From: Phaeobacter sp. G2
GTDB taxonomy: Bacteria; Pseudomonadota; Alphaproteobacteria; Rhodobacterales; Rhodobacteraceae
Length of the DNA: 64,000 bases
Direction: 5' to 3'
Assembly (NCBI GenBank): GCA_025163595.1
Contig: CP104100.1
Location: 4,077,733-4,141,732, forward strand
Below are positions 8,642 to 17,018 of this stretch, piece after piece. A program made the position numbers and the translations under genes. The notes beneath the pieces were generated by a model, which had not been told where the DNA came from, did not search any database, and saw only the letters and a list, made by a program, of their open reading frames with translations. Within the stretch, counting starts at the first letter, position 1; every line of letters begins with the position of its first letter.

Positions 8642-9694
8642 ATGACACATCTCTGGGTACGGGCCGAACAGCGCCCCAATGAAGACCGCGTTGGCCTGAC
8701 GCCCGAAGGCGCCAAGGCGCTCATGTCAGGCGGCATCAAAGTCACGGTGGAGGAGAGCGCGGTACGCGCAATCCCTCTGCAAGGCTACATCGATGCCGGC
8801 TGTGAGATCGCAGCCGAAAACTCCTGGCCCAGTGCCCCGGCGGATGCCATCATCTTTGGCCTCAAGGAACTGCCCGAGGATGGTACCCCACTGCCCCATC
8901 GCCACATCATGTTTGGTCATGCCTTCAAGGGCCAGCATTCGGGCAAGGCGCTGCTGGACCGGTTTGCCGCTGGCGGCGGCACGCTGTATGATCTGGAATA
9001 TCTGGTGGACGAGGCAGGCCGACGGGTTGCCGCCTTTGGCTATTGGGCCGGCTATGCGGGCGCTGCCGTCACCCTGAAAAGCTGGTGTGCCCAGCAGCGC
9101 GGCGACATCTGCGGCCCCGTGGGTGTCTACCCCGGCAAGGATGCCCTGCTGGCGGAATTGAACGCCGAGTTGAAAGCTGTGCAGGCAGATGTGCCCACCG
9201 CCATTGTCATCGGCGCCATGGGTCGCGTCGGCACCGGCGCTGCGGATCTATGCGAGGCAATGGGGATCACCGTCACCAAATGGGATATGGCAGAGACTGC
9301 AAGCGGCGGCCCCTTCCCCGAGATCCTGCAGCACGATCTGTTTCTCAACTGCATCTTTGCCCGCCCCGGCACCCCTGTCTTTGTGCCTGCCGAGGCGCTC
9401 TCGGCGGCGCGTAAACTGACGGCGATTGGCGATGTCGCCTGTGATCCCGACAGCGATTACAATCCGGTGCCGATCTATGATCAGGCCACCAGCTGGGAGG
9501 CCCCGGCGCTGCGCGTTGCCAGTGATCCGGTGATGGATGTGATGGCGATCGACAACCTGCCGTCAATGCTGCCCGTCGAAAGCTCCCATGACTACGCCGG
9601 ACAGCTGCTGCCCTCGCTGCTGACGCTGGCTGATCTGAAATCCGGCGTCTGGGGCCGGGCAGAGGCCACATTCCGCGAATTTGTACCCGCCTGA
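8642..9694 (+). CDS. Saccharopine dehydrogenase, L-lysine-forming type
   Basis: This 350-residue protein resembles the LYS1 class (EC 1.5.1.7), which interconverts saccharopine with lysine plus 2-oxoglutarate. It opens with LWVRAEQRPNEDRVGLTPEG, the alanine dehydrogenase/transhydrogenase-like N-terminal domain. The central Rossmann region is IVIGAMGRVGTGAADLC. AAGGA precedes the ATG. The TGA stop shares one base with the ATG of the SemiSWEET gene, and the companion saccharopine reductase follows, so the three form a coupled unit. In bacteria such a pair most plausibly serves lysine breakdown or exchange rather than fungal-type biosynthesis; this is inference. Confidence 0.9.
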   Translation: MTHLWVRAEQRPNEDRVGLTPEGAKALMSGGIKVTVEESAVRAIPLQGYIDAGCEIAAENSWPSAPADAIIFGLKELPEDGTPLPHRHIMFGHAFKGQHSGKALLDRFAAGGGTLYDLEYLVDEAGRRVAAFGYWAGYAGAAVTLKSWCAQQRGDICGPVGVYPGKDALLAELNAELKAVQADVPTAIVIGAMGRVGTGAADLCEAMGITVTKWDMAETASGGPFPEILQHDLFLNCIFARPGTPVFVPAEALSAARKLTAIGDVACDPDSDYNPVPIYDQATSWEAPALRVASDPVMDVMAIDNLPSMLPVESSHDYAGQLLPSLLTLADLKSGVWGRAEATFREFVPA

Positions 9695-9942
9695 TGGAGC
9701 TGTATGTGGGATATCTCGCGGCCTTTATGGGGACCATCTGCTGGTTGCCTCAGGCTTGGAAGGCCTGGGCCAGCCGGGATACATCTGGTCTGTCTCTGGC
9801 CGCAAACTTGATGTTTCTGCTCACCGTCAGCCTGTGGTTTTTATACGGGATCATGGTCAACGACTGGCCGATCATGATCGCCAATATCTGTGCCATTCTC
9901 ATTGTGGTGAGCATTGTCGCCGCCAAACTGCGTTATAAATAA
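9694..9942 (+). CDS. SemiSWEET (PQ-loop) transporter subunit
   Basis: This 82-residue protein has three predicted membrane helices (about 5-22, 36-54, 58-76) and the PQ-loop signature WLPQAWKAW in helix 1, matching the size and topology of bacterial SemiSWEETs, which dimerise to form a transport path. Known members carry sugars. Its start is coupled to the stop of the lysine-forming saccharopine dehydrogenase and it ends 12 bp before the saccharopine reductase, so its cargo here may relate to amino-acid or saccharopine metabolism; that is inference from context only. Confidence 0.88.
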   Translation: MELYVGYLAAFMGTICWLPQAWKAWASRDTSGLSLAANLMFLLTVSLWFLYGIMVNDWPIMIANICAILIVVSIVAAKLRYK

Positions 9943-9954
9943 GGGAGAACTCTC

Positions 9955-11097
9955 ATGACTATTCATTGGTGCGGCACCGGCCTCTCCGCCATTCCCGGCC
10001 TGCGTCGCCTGCTTGAGGCGGGCCACGATGTTGCCGTCTGGAACCGCACGGCCGACAAGGCCCGCGCGGCGGTCGGCGATCTGACCTCCAATATCCATGC
10101 CTTTGACATCAACAACCTGGGCGAGATGCTGAGCCCGGCGGATGTTGTTGTCTCGATGCTGCCCGGCGACTGGCATGTAGCGCTGGCAGAGCTGGCGATC
10201 TCAAAAGGCGCCCATTTTGTGTCGTCCTCCTACATCGCGCCTGAAATGCGTGCGCTGGATGGCAAGGCCAAAGACGCCGGTGTGGCACTGGTCAACGAGG
10301 TGGGGCTTGACCCTGGCATCGACCACCTGATGGCCCATGCGCTGGTGGATGAGTACAAGGCCTCTGCCGCCTTTGATCCGGCCAATGAGGTGAGCTTTCT
10401 GTCCTATTGCGGCGGCATCCCAAAGACCCCCAACCCCTTCCGCTACAAATTCAGCTGGTCGCCCCTGGGCGTGCTGAAAGCGCTGCGCTCACCCTCGAAA
10501 TCAATTCGTGATTTCAAAGAGCTGGACGTCGCCCGCCCCTGGGACGCGATCTCTACCTTTGACGCGCCTCTGCCCACACCAGAGAGCTTTGAAGTTTACC
10601 CCAACCGCGATTCCCTGCCCTTTATCGGCCAGTATGAGTTTGGCGCTGACTGGAAAGTAAAAGAGTTCGTCCGCGGCACCCTGCGTCTGAATGGCTGGGC
10701 GCAGGCCTGGGACGCTGTGTTCAAAGAAGTAGAAACCCTGGAAGGCGAAGCCGGCGATGCCCGGCTGAAGGAAATGTCGGATCAGTTCTGGGAAGAGAAC
10801 TCCTATGATGAGGGCGAGCCCGACCGGGTTGTGCTCTGCGTGGATCTGAAGGCGGAAAAGGCAGGCGAGACCGTCTGGCACAAAACCTATGTGATGGATG
10901 CCTGGGGGGACGAACGTGGCACCGCCATGGCGCGTCTGGTCTCTTATCCGGTGTCCTATGCTATTGAGGCGGTGATGAACGGTAAGATCGCCCCCGGCGT
11001 ACACGCCGCCCCCAGCGATGCTGGGCTGGTCGCAGACTGGATGGGCAAGATCGGCACATTGGCGCAGCACCTGGAGGTCACCGACCGCCTCGCCTGA
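9955..11097 (+). CDS. Saccharopine reductase/dehydrogenase (glutamate-forming, LYS9-like)
   Basis: This 380-residue protein has an N-terminal Rossmann fold that starts WCGTGLSAIPGLRRLLEAGH (slightly altered from the usual GAGxVG). It also has the saccharopine dehydrogenase core motifs NEVGLDPGIDHLMA and FLSYCGGIPKTPNPFRYKFS. The family converts saccharopine to 2-aminoadipate semialdehyde plus glutamate, or the reverse. Together with the lysine-forming enzyme upstream it would give a complete two-step saccharopine route. GGGAGA precedes the ATG. A strong intrinsic terminator follows within 25 bp, marking the end of the operon. Confidence 0.9.
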   Translation: MTIHWCGTGLSAIPGLRRLLEAGHDVAVWNRTADKARAAVGDLTSNIHAFDINNLGEMLSPADVVVSMLPGDWHVALAELAISKGAHFVSSSYIAPEMRALDGKAKDAGVALVNEVGLDPGIDHLMAHALVDEYKASAAFDPANEVSFLSYCGGIPKTPNPFRYKFSWSPLGVLKALRSPSKSIRDFKELDVARPWDAISTFDAPLPTPESFEVYPNRDSLPFIGQYEFGADWKVKEFVRGTLRLNGWAQAWDAVFKEVETLEGEAGDARLKEMSDQFWEENSYDEGEPDRVVLCVDLKAEKAGETVWHKTYVMDAWGDERGTAMARLVSYPVSYAIEAVMNGKIAPGVHAAPSDAGLVADWMGKIGTLAQHLEVTDRLA

Positions 11098-11118
11098 GAC
11101 CTCGGATAGTCGACATTT

Positions 11119-11147
11119 AAAGGGCCTGCGCAAGCGGGCCCTTTTTT
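11119..11147 (+). terminator. Rho-independent terminator after the saccharopine operon
   Basis: AAAGGGCCTGC and GCGGGCCCTTT form an 11-bp stem (one G-T pair) closed by a GCAA tetraloop and followed by a run of T. It lies 21 bp after the reductase stop codon. Confidence 0.92.
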
Positions 11148-11262
11148 GGTTCTCCCCCTTTTTTGATACGTCCCAAGTCTCGCTGGACTGCGACTTGGAT
11201 GTCGCTTGCACTTGCCAGCCTGCTGGTGTCGGGTAGACCCAGTTCTGTTAGGAGTGGCCCTG

Positions 11263-11856
11263 ATGAAGATCGGTAGAAAATTCTCGGCCCCAAAGGGCAC
11301 CACGCTGTTCAGCCCTGGACAGGAGTGCCCCGGATTTCTGGTCCTGAAACAGGGCTGTATCAAGGTCACCCTGACTGGCAGCAGCGGCCGCGAGGTGGTG
11401 CTATACCGGGTACACCCCGGTGAGGTCTGCCTGCAGACCTTTACCTGCCTGATCGAGGATCAAACCTATGCCGCCGAGGGTGTGGTCGAAGAAAATCTGC
11501 ACGGAGATCTGATCCCGGCAGGCCAGTTTCGACAGGTGATCGAACAGGATGAGGCCTTTCGCAATGACGTGCTGACCTCCGTTGCGCTGCGGTTCAGCGA
11601 ATACCAGCAACTGATCGAAGACGTCGCGCTGACAGGGTTTGACGCCCGCCTCGCCAAGGTTTTGCTGCGTCTTGTCGATGCTACCGGGATCGTGCCTGTC
11701 ACCCACACCGCGCTGGCGGCTGAAACTGCCTCGGGGCGCGCATATGTGTCGCGTCGCCTGGCAGAGTTTGCCCGCCGTGGCCTGGTCGAACAGCTCTCGG
11801 ACGGTATTCACATCTGCAATGCACCTGAGCTGGCGCAGATTGCCGAACAAAAATAG
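11263..11856 (+). CDS. Crp/Fnr-family transcriptional regulator with clustered cysteines
   Basis: This 197-residue protein has an N-terminal cyclic-nucleotide-binding-like beta roll (about 10-110) and a C-terminal Crp-type helix-turn-helix (about 150-185, TASGRAYVSRRLAEFARRG). It carries four cysteines in the sensor half (Cys22, Cys32, Cys56, Cys62, the last two in GEVCLQTFTC). The pattern is not that of classical Fnr, and a cAMP-binding cassette is not evident. I chose the start at 11263 because AGGAG lies eight bases upstream. The next gene, DUF2892, has a perfect palindrome at the activator position of its promoter, so it is the likely target. Thiol or sulfur-species sensing is an inference from the cysteines and the DUF2892 link. 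Confidence 0.87.
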   Translation: MKIGRKFSAPKGTTLFSPGQECPGFLVLKQGCIKVTLTGSSGREVVLYRVHPGEVCLQTFTCLIEDQTYAAEGVVEENLHGDLIPAGQFRQVIEQDEAFRNDVLTSVALRFSEYQQLIEDVALTGFDARLAKVLLRLVDATGIVPVTHTALAAETASGRAYVSRRLAEFARRGLVEQLSDGIHICNAPELAQIAEQK

Positions 11857-11872
11857 ATTTCTTGGCCAATCT

Positions 11873-11915
11873 GGTGACTCTGTCACCGCCCCTCACATCT
11901 TGGTTTTGCTATACT
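11873..11915 (+). promoter_or_regulatory. Promoter with Crp/Fnr-type operator upstream of the DUF2892 gene
   Basis: The perfect palindrome GGTGAC-TCT-GTCACC occupies 11873-11887. A good -10 (TATACT) lies at 11910-11915, giving an expected start near 11922. The operator centre at 11880 is then about -42, the classic class II Crp/Fnr activation position, and no recognisable -35 is present. The regulator gene ends 16 bp upstream. Confidence 0.7.
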
Positions 11916-11945
11916 CTTCTCAACACCGCAAAAGGAGATCTTCCC

Positions 11946-12137
11946 ATGACCAAGAACGAAGGCAAAATCGACCGCATCCTGCGCGTCATCGCCGGTATCG
12001 TCCTGCTCTCGCTTGTCTTTATCGGCCCCCAGTCGCTTTGGGGCTTGATCGGGATCGTGCCTCTGGCCACTGGCCTGCTGGGCAACTGCCCGCTCTACAC
12101 AATCCTGGGTATCAACACCTGCCCGCTGAAAAGCTGA
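11946..12137 (+). CDS. DUF2892 (YgaP C-terminal-like) small membrane protein
   Basis: This 63-residue protein has two hydrophobic helices (about 13-30 and 33-50) and the family ending GNCPLYTILGINTCP with two cysteines. The same module forms the membrane part of YgaP, where it is fused to a rhodanese; here it stands alone. AAGGAG precedes the ATG. The promoter appears to be controlled by the Crp/Fnr regulator encoded just upstream. Its molecular role is not established; a link to sulfur handling is inferred from the family. Confidence 0.85.
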   Translation: MTKNEGKIDRILRVIAGIVLLSLVFIGPQSLWGLIGIVPLATGLLGNCPLYTILGINTCPLKS

Positions 12138-12145
12138 CGGCAGAA

Positions 12146-12206
12146 GGCGTATAATTTGGCGGAATTATGCGCCCTTTGGCCAGCCTGTTTCACTGGGCTG
12201 GCCTTT
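12146..12206 (+). terminator. Two successive hairpins after the DUF2892 gene
   Basis: GGCGTATAATT and AATTATGCGCC pair (10 Watson-Crick plus one G-T) at 12146-12173 and are followed by CTTT. A second stem, GGCCAGCC/GGCTGGCC at 12178-12203, is followed by TTT. The T-runs are short, so termination is likely but not certain. The first arm contains TATAAT, so it could instead be a -10 for the U32 gene. Confidence 0.55.
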
Positions 12207-12299
12207 GCAGATGCGCACCTCTTTGCGCTAGATCATATTTTTCTGTCCCGGCCCGTTCTATAGGCGCGCTTCCCCATTCCTGGTGAAGAGACCTAGCCT

Positions 12300-13976
12300 A
12301 TGACCCGCGCCGCAACATCACCTATGAAACGCTCCGAGCTTTTGATGCCCGCAGGCAACCTGCGCAAGCTCAAGCTGGCCATTTTATACGGGGCTGATGC
12401 GGTCTATCTCGGCACCCCGGATATGTCCCTGCGCACCAAATCCGAGTTCTCGCTGGAGGAGGTGATCGAGGGTGTAGCCTTCTGTCACGCCCATGGGCGG
12501 CGCGCCTATCTGACCCTGAACCTGTTTTCCCACAACAAAGACATCGACAAGCTGGACGAATATATCGACACCGTCCGCAAGGTGCGCCCCGATGGTTTGA
12601 TCATCGCAGACCCCGGCGTCTTTCAATACGTCAAGGACCGCGCCCCCGAGCTACCGCTGCATATCTCAACCCAAAGCAATATCTGCTCCTGGCTGTCGGT
12701 CAAATTCTGGCAGGATCAGGGGGCTGATCTCTGCGTTCTGGCCCGCGAAGTTTCGTTTTCTGAGCTGAAAGAGATCCGCGAAAAATGCCCGGATATCAAG
12801 CTGGAGGCCTTTGTACATGGGGCCATGTGCATGACCTATTCCGGCCGCTGCTTGCTGTCGAACTTTATGGCCGAACGCGGTGCCAATCAGGGCAATTGCG
12901 CCAATTCCTGCCGCTGGAACTATAGCTTCCGCATGCGCCTAAAGGACGGCACCGTGCAGGATCTTCAGATCACCGATGACAACGCCGATATGTTCGAATT
13001 CCTGCTGGAAGAGGGCTGCCGCCCCGGTGAGCTGATGCCGATTGAGGAAGACGCGCGCGGCTCCTACATCCTCAATTCCAAAGATCTCTGCATCATGCCA
13101 AAGCTGAACGAATACCTGGAAATCGGCGTTGACAGTCTCAAGGTTGAGGGACGCGGCAAGTCTGAATACTACTGCGCCATCGTCGCCCGCGCCTACCGCA
13201 TGGCGATTGATGACTACTACGCAGACCCGGAAAACTGGGACCCCAAACCCTATATGCGCGAGCTGGAGGCGGTGGGCAATCGCGGCTACACCCTGGCCTT
13301 CCACGAGGGTCGGTTGACCAATTACGCCCATAATTACGAACACACCGCCTCCCTGGCGCAGTGGGAATATGCTGGCGTCGTCACCGAGGTGGCAGAGGAT
13401 GCCTTTCTGGTGGAGGTGAAGAACAAGCTGGTTGCCGGTGAGGTTCTGGAGTTTGTCTCTCCCATCGCCCGCGAGACAGTGCTGTTGCGAGTCTACGAGT
13501 TTGAAAACGCCACCACTGGCCAAAGGACAGAGGTCGTGCAGGGTAGCACCAAGACGGTGATCCGCCTGCCCTTCACCCTGTTCGACCACGAAGACATCGA
13601 CGCGCTAAAGCTGCGGTTCCCGCAGTATTCGGTGATGCGCAAGGAACGCGCCCTAACCGAGGAACAATGGAACCGGGTGCGGTTTGACAAGCTCACCCAG
13701 GGGTTGGAGATCAGCGGCAAGGAAAACCCCGCCGCCTATGCCAAGCGTCGCGACGCCCTGACCAAAAGCATCGAGGAAGACGGCAATACCCGCCGCTTAA
13801 AAACCAATCGTGTTGGTGTCGAGGGCTGTTGCGGCAAGGGTTGCAACGGCTGCATGATCTTCTGGCAGGATGACCAATACGCCCGCGCCCGCGACGTGCT
13901 GCTCAAGCGTAAACAGGGCCAACAGCTCAGCCGCGCCGAAGCCGCTGAGCTGAAACAGGTAGTCCCGCAGCTGTAA
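12300..13976 (+). CDS. U32 family peptidase-like protein (YegQ/TrhP relative)
   Basis: This 558-residue protein starts its conserved domain with ELLMPAGNLRKLKLAILYGA. It has the U32 signature with four clustered cysteines (Cys177, Cys184, Cys200, Cys204 in CMTYSGRC and GNCANSCRW), like the Fe-S-binding cysteines of UbiU/UbiV and the tRNA hydroxylation protein TrhP. It is longer than E. coli YegQ and has an extra Cys-rich C-terminus (EGCCGKGCNGC, about 513-523). Despite the family name, current evidence for relatives points to hydroxylation of RNA or quinone precursors rather than proteolysis. GAAGAG precedes the ATG at 12300; an ATG eight codons later lacks a site. Confidence 0.85.
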   Translation: MTRAATSPMKRSELLMPAGNLRKLKLAILYGADAVYLGTPDMSLRTKSEFSLEEVIEGVAFCHAHGRRAYLTLNLFSHNKDIDKLDEYIDTVRKVRPDGLIIADPGVFQYVKDRAPELPLHISTQSNICSWLSVKFWQDQGADLCVLAREVSFSELKEIREKCPDIKLEAFVHGAMCMTYSGRCLLSNFMAERGANQGNCANSCRWNYSFRMRLKDGTVQDLQITDDNADMFEFLLEEGCRPGELMPIEEDARGSYILNSKDLCIMPKLNEYLEIGVDSLKVEGRGKSEYYCAIVARAYRMAIDDYYADPENWDPKPYMRELEAVGNRGYTLAFHEGRLTNYAHNYEHTASLAQWEYAGVVTEVAEDAFLVEVKNKLVAGEVLEFVSPIARETVLLRVYEFENATTGQRTEVVQGSTKTVIRLPFTLFDHEDIDALKLRFPQYSVMRKERALTEEQWNRVRFDKLTQGLEISGKENPAAYAKRRDALTKSIEEDGNTRRLKTNRVGVEGCCGKGCNGCMIFWQDDQYARARDVLLKRKQGQQLSRAEAAELKQVVPQL

Positions 13977-14091
13977 ATGATCTGCCCGCGAATGCCCCTG
14001 CTTCAGGGGGCACAGGGTCCGGGGCCTCAGGTTACACGACCTCGAATTTCGGGGGCTTTGGCCACTGGGTTCTGGCCCTCATCAGATCGGC

Positions 14092-14415
14092 CTAACGGCC
14101 GATCACATCGTCCTCGACATCCTGCACATCGACGCCCAGCGCATCCAGACCAGCCTCTATGTTGTCGGCCAGATGTGGGGTGCCAATCAGATAGTCAGCC
14201 GTCGGGGTAGAGGCCTCAGATTTGGCTGTTGCAATGGCTTCGGCCAGTTCTTCCGGCTCAAAACTGCCCCGGCCAACCCACATGATTGCGGTGAGTTCCG
14301 CCTGCTCATCCATGCCCAGGCGGTCGATAAAGGCGCGCAGCTCGCCTTCTGCCCGTCCCAGCTCCCGTGCCATCAGGGCCACCTGTGCAATCTTGCGTGT
14401 GGAAATCTCCAGCAT
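14092..14415 (-). CDS. DUF3775 domain-containing protein
   Basis: This small acidic helical protein of 107 residues starts MLEISTRKIAQVALMARE and has no membrane segment. I chose the start because GAAGGAG lies just upstream. The family is known only as DUF3775 and has no assigned function. It lies 105 bp downstream of the cyclase gene on the same strand and may be the last gene of the mutL-rmuC-cyclase unit. Its final codons lie in a GATCGGCC/GGCCGATC inverted repeat (14085-14104), which could stabilise or end the transcript. Confidence 0.75.
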   Translation of the reverse strand: MLEISTRKIAQVALMARELGRAEGELRAFIDRLGMDEQAELTAIMWVGRGSFEPEELAEAIATAKSEASTPTADYLIGTPHLADNIEAGLDALGVDVQDVEDDVIGR

Positions 14416-14520
14416 TGTTCGTCTCCTTCTGTTCGCCGTTAAGAACATCAGACAGCAGCACAACCCGAGGGTCTTTGATCTGGGGCAAGAAACCAGCGAT
14501 AGAGCAATGGCCCGGCGCGC

Positions 14521-15807
14521 TTAGCCCTCCAGTGCCCCACGTCCGAAGATTTCGACCCCGCTGCTGCGCCCGCGCAAGTGCTCCGCCGGCAGCGCAGACC
14601 AGCCCTCGCGCGCGGGCTCGCTTCCTGCCGCCTGCAGCACCGCCGCCGAGGCAATCACATCCACGCCTGCCGATTTGGTCAGCTCTTCCAGACGCGCCGC
14701 CGTGTTCACCGTATCGCCAAAGACCGAATACTCCAAACGCTGGGCATCGCCGACCACACCGGAAAAAACCTCGCCCAGATGCAGACCAATCCCTACACGC
14801 ACCGGTTCGCGCCCCTCAGCCTGACGCTCTCTGCCCCAGTCCTTCAGCTCCACCAGCAGGTCATCAACACAGGCTAGGGACCGGGCCGCAGCGCTCTCGC
14901 CTTCAAACAGGATCATTGCAGCATCGCCGATGAACTTGTCGATCATACCCTGGTTCTGTCCCACCGCACGCTGCACGCGGCGGCGAAACTCGCTGATATA
15001 GGCGCCGACTTCTTCTGGTGCCCGGCCCTCGGACCACTGGGTAAAGCCGCGAATATCGACAAACATCACCACCATTTCCTGCTGGCGCCCTTTGCGCAGC
15101 TCGCTCAGCTCACCCGCCGCCAGCCGGTCCGCCATTTGCGCCGGCAGATAACGGGTAAGATTGGCGCGGGCGCGGGCATCCGTGATCGAACTATGCAACA
15201 GCTGCCGCGCCCGGTAAGCGGCCACAATCAACACCAATCCGCCCAGGGCAATCATCACAATCCGCACCATATTTGGGGGCAACAACAGCATGAACTCGGC
15301 ACGCGCAGCCAGGTCAGGTGTGATTTCTTCGGGTTGCCAGAGCGTCAGATAGAACAAACCTCCCACCGTCAGCACCACACAATAGGCCTGCAGATAAGGA
15401 TTAAACCGCAACACCGCAAAGGCCAGAATAACCGGCACCAGCCAGGTGGGCGGCAACAAAAAGGTCAGCTCCCCGGGAAAGCCGGTATTGCTCAGTCCCG
15501 CCCATGTGTTCACCAGCATGAACAGACAATCCAGCGTCACCGCTGGCCAGACCATCCAGCGCCGAAACCGCCCCGAGGTGGCCAGCCAATAAGAGATCGC
15601 CCCCAGGACAAAATACGACAGCAGCGTGAGCAGCGCCAATAGCCACTGGATCCTCAGATAAGACTGGTCTGCGCCCTCTCCCTTTACCAGGATCAAAAAG
15701 GCGGCCAATAAACAACCAGCCACGGCGACACGCAGAACGGCCACCATCCGCTCAACCTTCACCTCCGCCTGACGCAGTAGTTTTGTATCCAGAGGTTCGC
15801 TTTTCAT
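14521..15807 (-). CDS. Membrane-anchored class III adenylate/guanylate cyclase
   Basis: This 428-residue protein has six predicted membrane helices in the first 200 residues and a class III cyclase domain at about 240-420. The metal-binding residues are Asp251 (FVDIRGFT) and Asp295 (KFIGDAAM). Lys291 occupies a base-specifying position, and FGDTVNTAARLE holds the transition-state Asn368 and Arg372, so it should be active, probably making cAMP. The gene starts on the last base of the rmuC stop (TAATG), so it is translationally coupled to rmuC. Why a cyclase should be tied to DNA-repair genes is unknown. Confidence 0.9.
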   Translation of the reverse strand: MKSEPLDTKLLRQAEVKVERMVAVLRVAVAGCLLAAFLILVKGEGADQSYLRIQWLLALLTLLSYFVLGAISYWLATSGRFRRWMVWPAVTLDCLFMLVNTWAGLSNTGFPGELTFLLPPTWLVPVILAFAVLRFNPYLQAYCVVLTVGGLFYLTLWQPEEITPDLAARAEFMLLLPPNMVRIVMIALGGLVLIVAAYRARQLLHSSITDARARANLTRYLPAQMADRLAAGELSELRKGRQQEMVVMFVDIRGFTQWSEGRAPEEVGAYISEFRRRVQRAVGQNQGMIDKFIGDAAMILFEGESAAARSLACVDDLLVELKDWGRERQAEGREPVRVGIGLHLGEVFSGVVGDAQRLEYSVFGDTVNTAARLEELTKSAGVDVIASAAVLQAAGSEPAREGWSALPAEHLRGRSSGVEIFGRGALEG

Positions 15808-17018
15808 TATGGGGTCTGCTCCAGGGGCGCAATAGTGCCAGCGACATCGCCGGCGATCTCTTCAAAATCAAAATTATCCAAACGCTTGGCCCGTTTTCCG
15901 GCCTTTTCAGCGCTGACTTGGATCTCGGCTATATCCTTGGCGGCTTGGCCAAAATGGCGGTCCAGATTGCCCACCCGTTCCCCTAAGCGTTCCATATCCC
16001 GGTACAAAAGCCCCAATTCAGACCGTATCGCCCCGGCCTGTTCGCGCATCCGCGCATCCTTGAGGATCGCGCGCATGGTATTCAGTGTCGCCATGCAGGT
16101 GGTGGGGGAGACAATCCAGACCTTGGCGGCAAAGCCTTCCCGCACCACGGCGGTGAAATTGGCGTGCAGCTCTGCATAAACCGCCTCTGAGGGCAGAAAC
16201 ATCAACGCGCCTTCGGCGGTTTCACCATCAATAATGTATTTTTCCGAGATCGCAGTGATATGGGCCCGCAGCGCCGCTTTCATTTGCCGAATGGCATAGG
16301 CTTTCTCGTCGCGGCTCTCGGCCCGGTGCAGCGCCTCATAGGGCTCCAGCGGGAATTTACTGTCGATGACAATTGGCCCCGGCGGGTTGGGCAGATGCAC
16401 CAGGCAATCGGCGCGTTTGCCGTTGCTCAGGGTCGCCTGCATTGTGTAGCTGCCCGCCGGCAGCGCCTTGGAGACGATGTCAAACAGCTGAATTTCCCCA
16501 AAGGCGCCGCGAGTTTGCTTGTTGGACAAAATATCCTGCAGCCCCAGCACATCCCCCGACAGTTTGGTGATATTGTCCTGTGCCTTGTCGATCACCGCCA
16601 GACGTTCCTGCAACTGAGTGAGCGAGGTTACCGTGCGTTTGCTGCTGCCATGCAGGCTTTCCTGCATGCGCTCCTGCATCTGCGCCATGGACTGCGCCTG
16701 GCGCAGGGCATTGTCCGCCAGCCGGTCATTCATATGCTGCTGCACCGCAGTCAGGCGCGCCTCGACCGTCTGCACCATCTGCACCTGTGCGCTCGCCTGG
16801 GTGTCGGACACATGCTGCAAACCGCCCTGCAATTGATGCACAGATTGGCCCAGCTGGCCGATCTGCCCCGTGAGCGGCCCCATGGCCCGCGCCACCCGCG
16901 CCGAGGCCCGCAGCGACAGGACGAGCAGCAACACCAGCAGGGCAGCAAACCCGCCCGCCAGAAGGATCAGCAGCCCGACCTCATTCATTGCCTGAACTGC
17001 CTCCTCCATGCCCTCCAT
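15807..17018 (-). CDS. rmuC: DNA recombination protein RmuC
   Basis: The protein is about 403 residues. An N-terminal membrane helix (LLILLAGGFAALLVLLLVL) is followed by a long coiled coil and the RmuC domain (about 170-370) with FGEIQLFDIV, VIDSKFPLEPYEAL and LMFLPSEAVYAEL. RmuC restricts inversions and rearrangements and belongs to a nuclease-like fold. I placed the start at the ATG that overlaps the mutL stop (TGATG), which implies coupling. Downstream ATGs at 17009 and 16988 are alternatives; the last has GGAGGAG twelve bases upstream. It is in an operon with mutL and the cyclase. Confidence 0.9.
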   Translation of the reverse strand: MEGMEEAVQAMNEVGLLILLAGGFAALLVLLLVLSLRASARVARAMGPLTGQIGQLGQSVHQLQGGLQHVSDTQASAQVQMVQTVEARLTAVQQHMNDRLADNALRQAQSMAQMQERMQESLHGSSKRTVTSLTQLQERLAVIDKAQDNITKLSGDVLGLQDILSNKQTRGAFGEIQLFDIVSKALPAGSYTMQATLSNGKRADCLVHLPNPPGPIVIDSKFPLEPYEALHRAESRDEKAYAIRQMKAALRAHITAISEKYIIDGETAEGALMFLPSEAVYAELHANFTAVVREGFAAKVWIVSPTTCMATLNTMRAILKDARMREQAGAIRSELGLLYRDMERLGERVGNLDRHFGQAAKDIAEIQVSAEKAGKRAKRLDNFDFEEIAGDVAGTIAPLEQTP

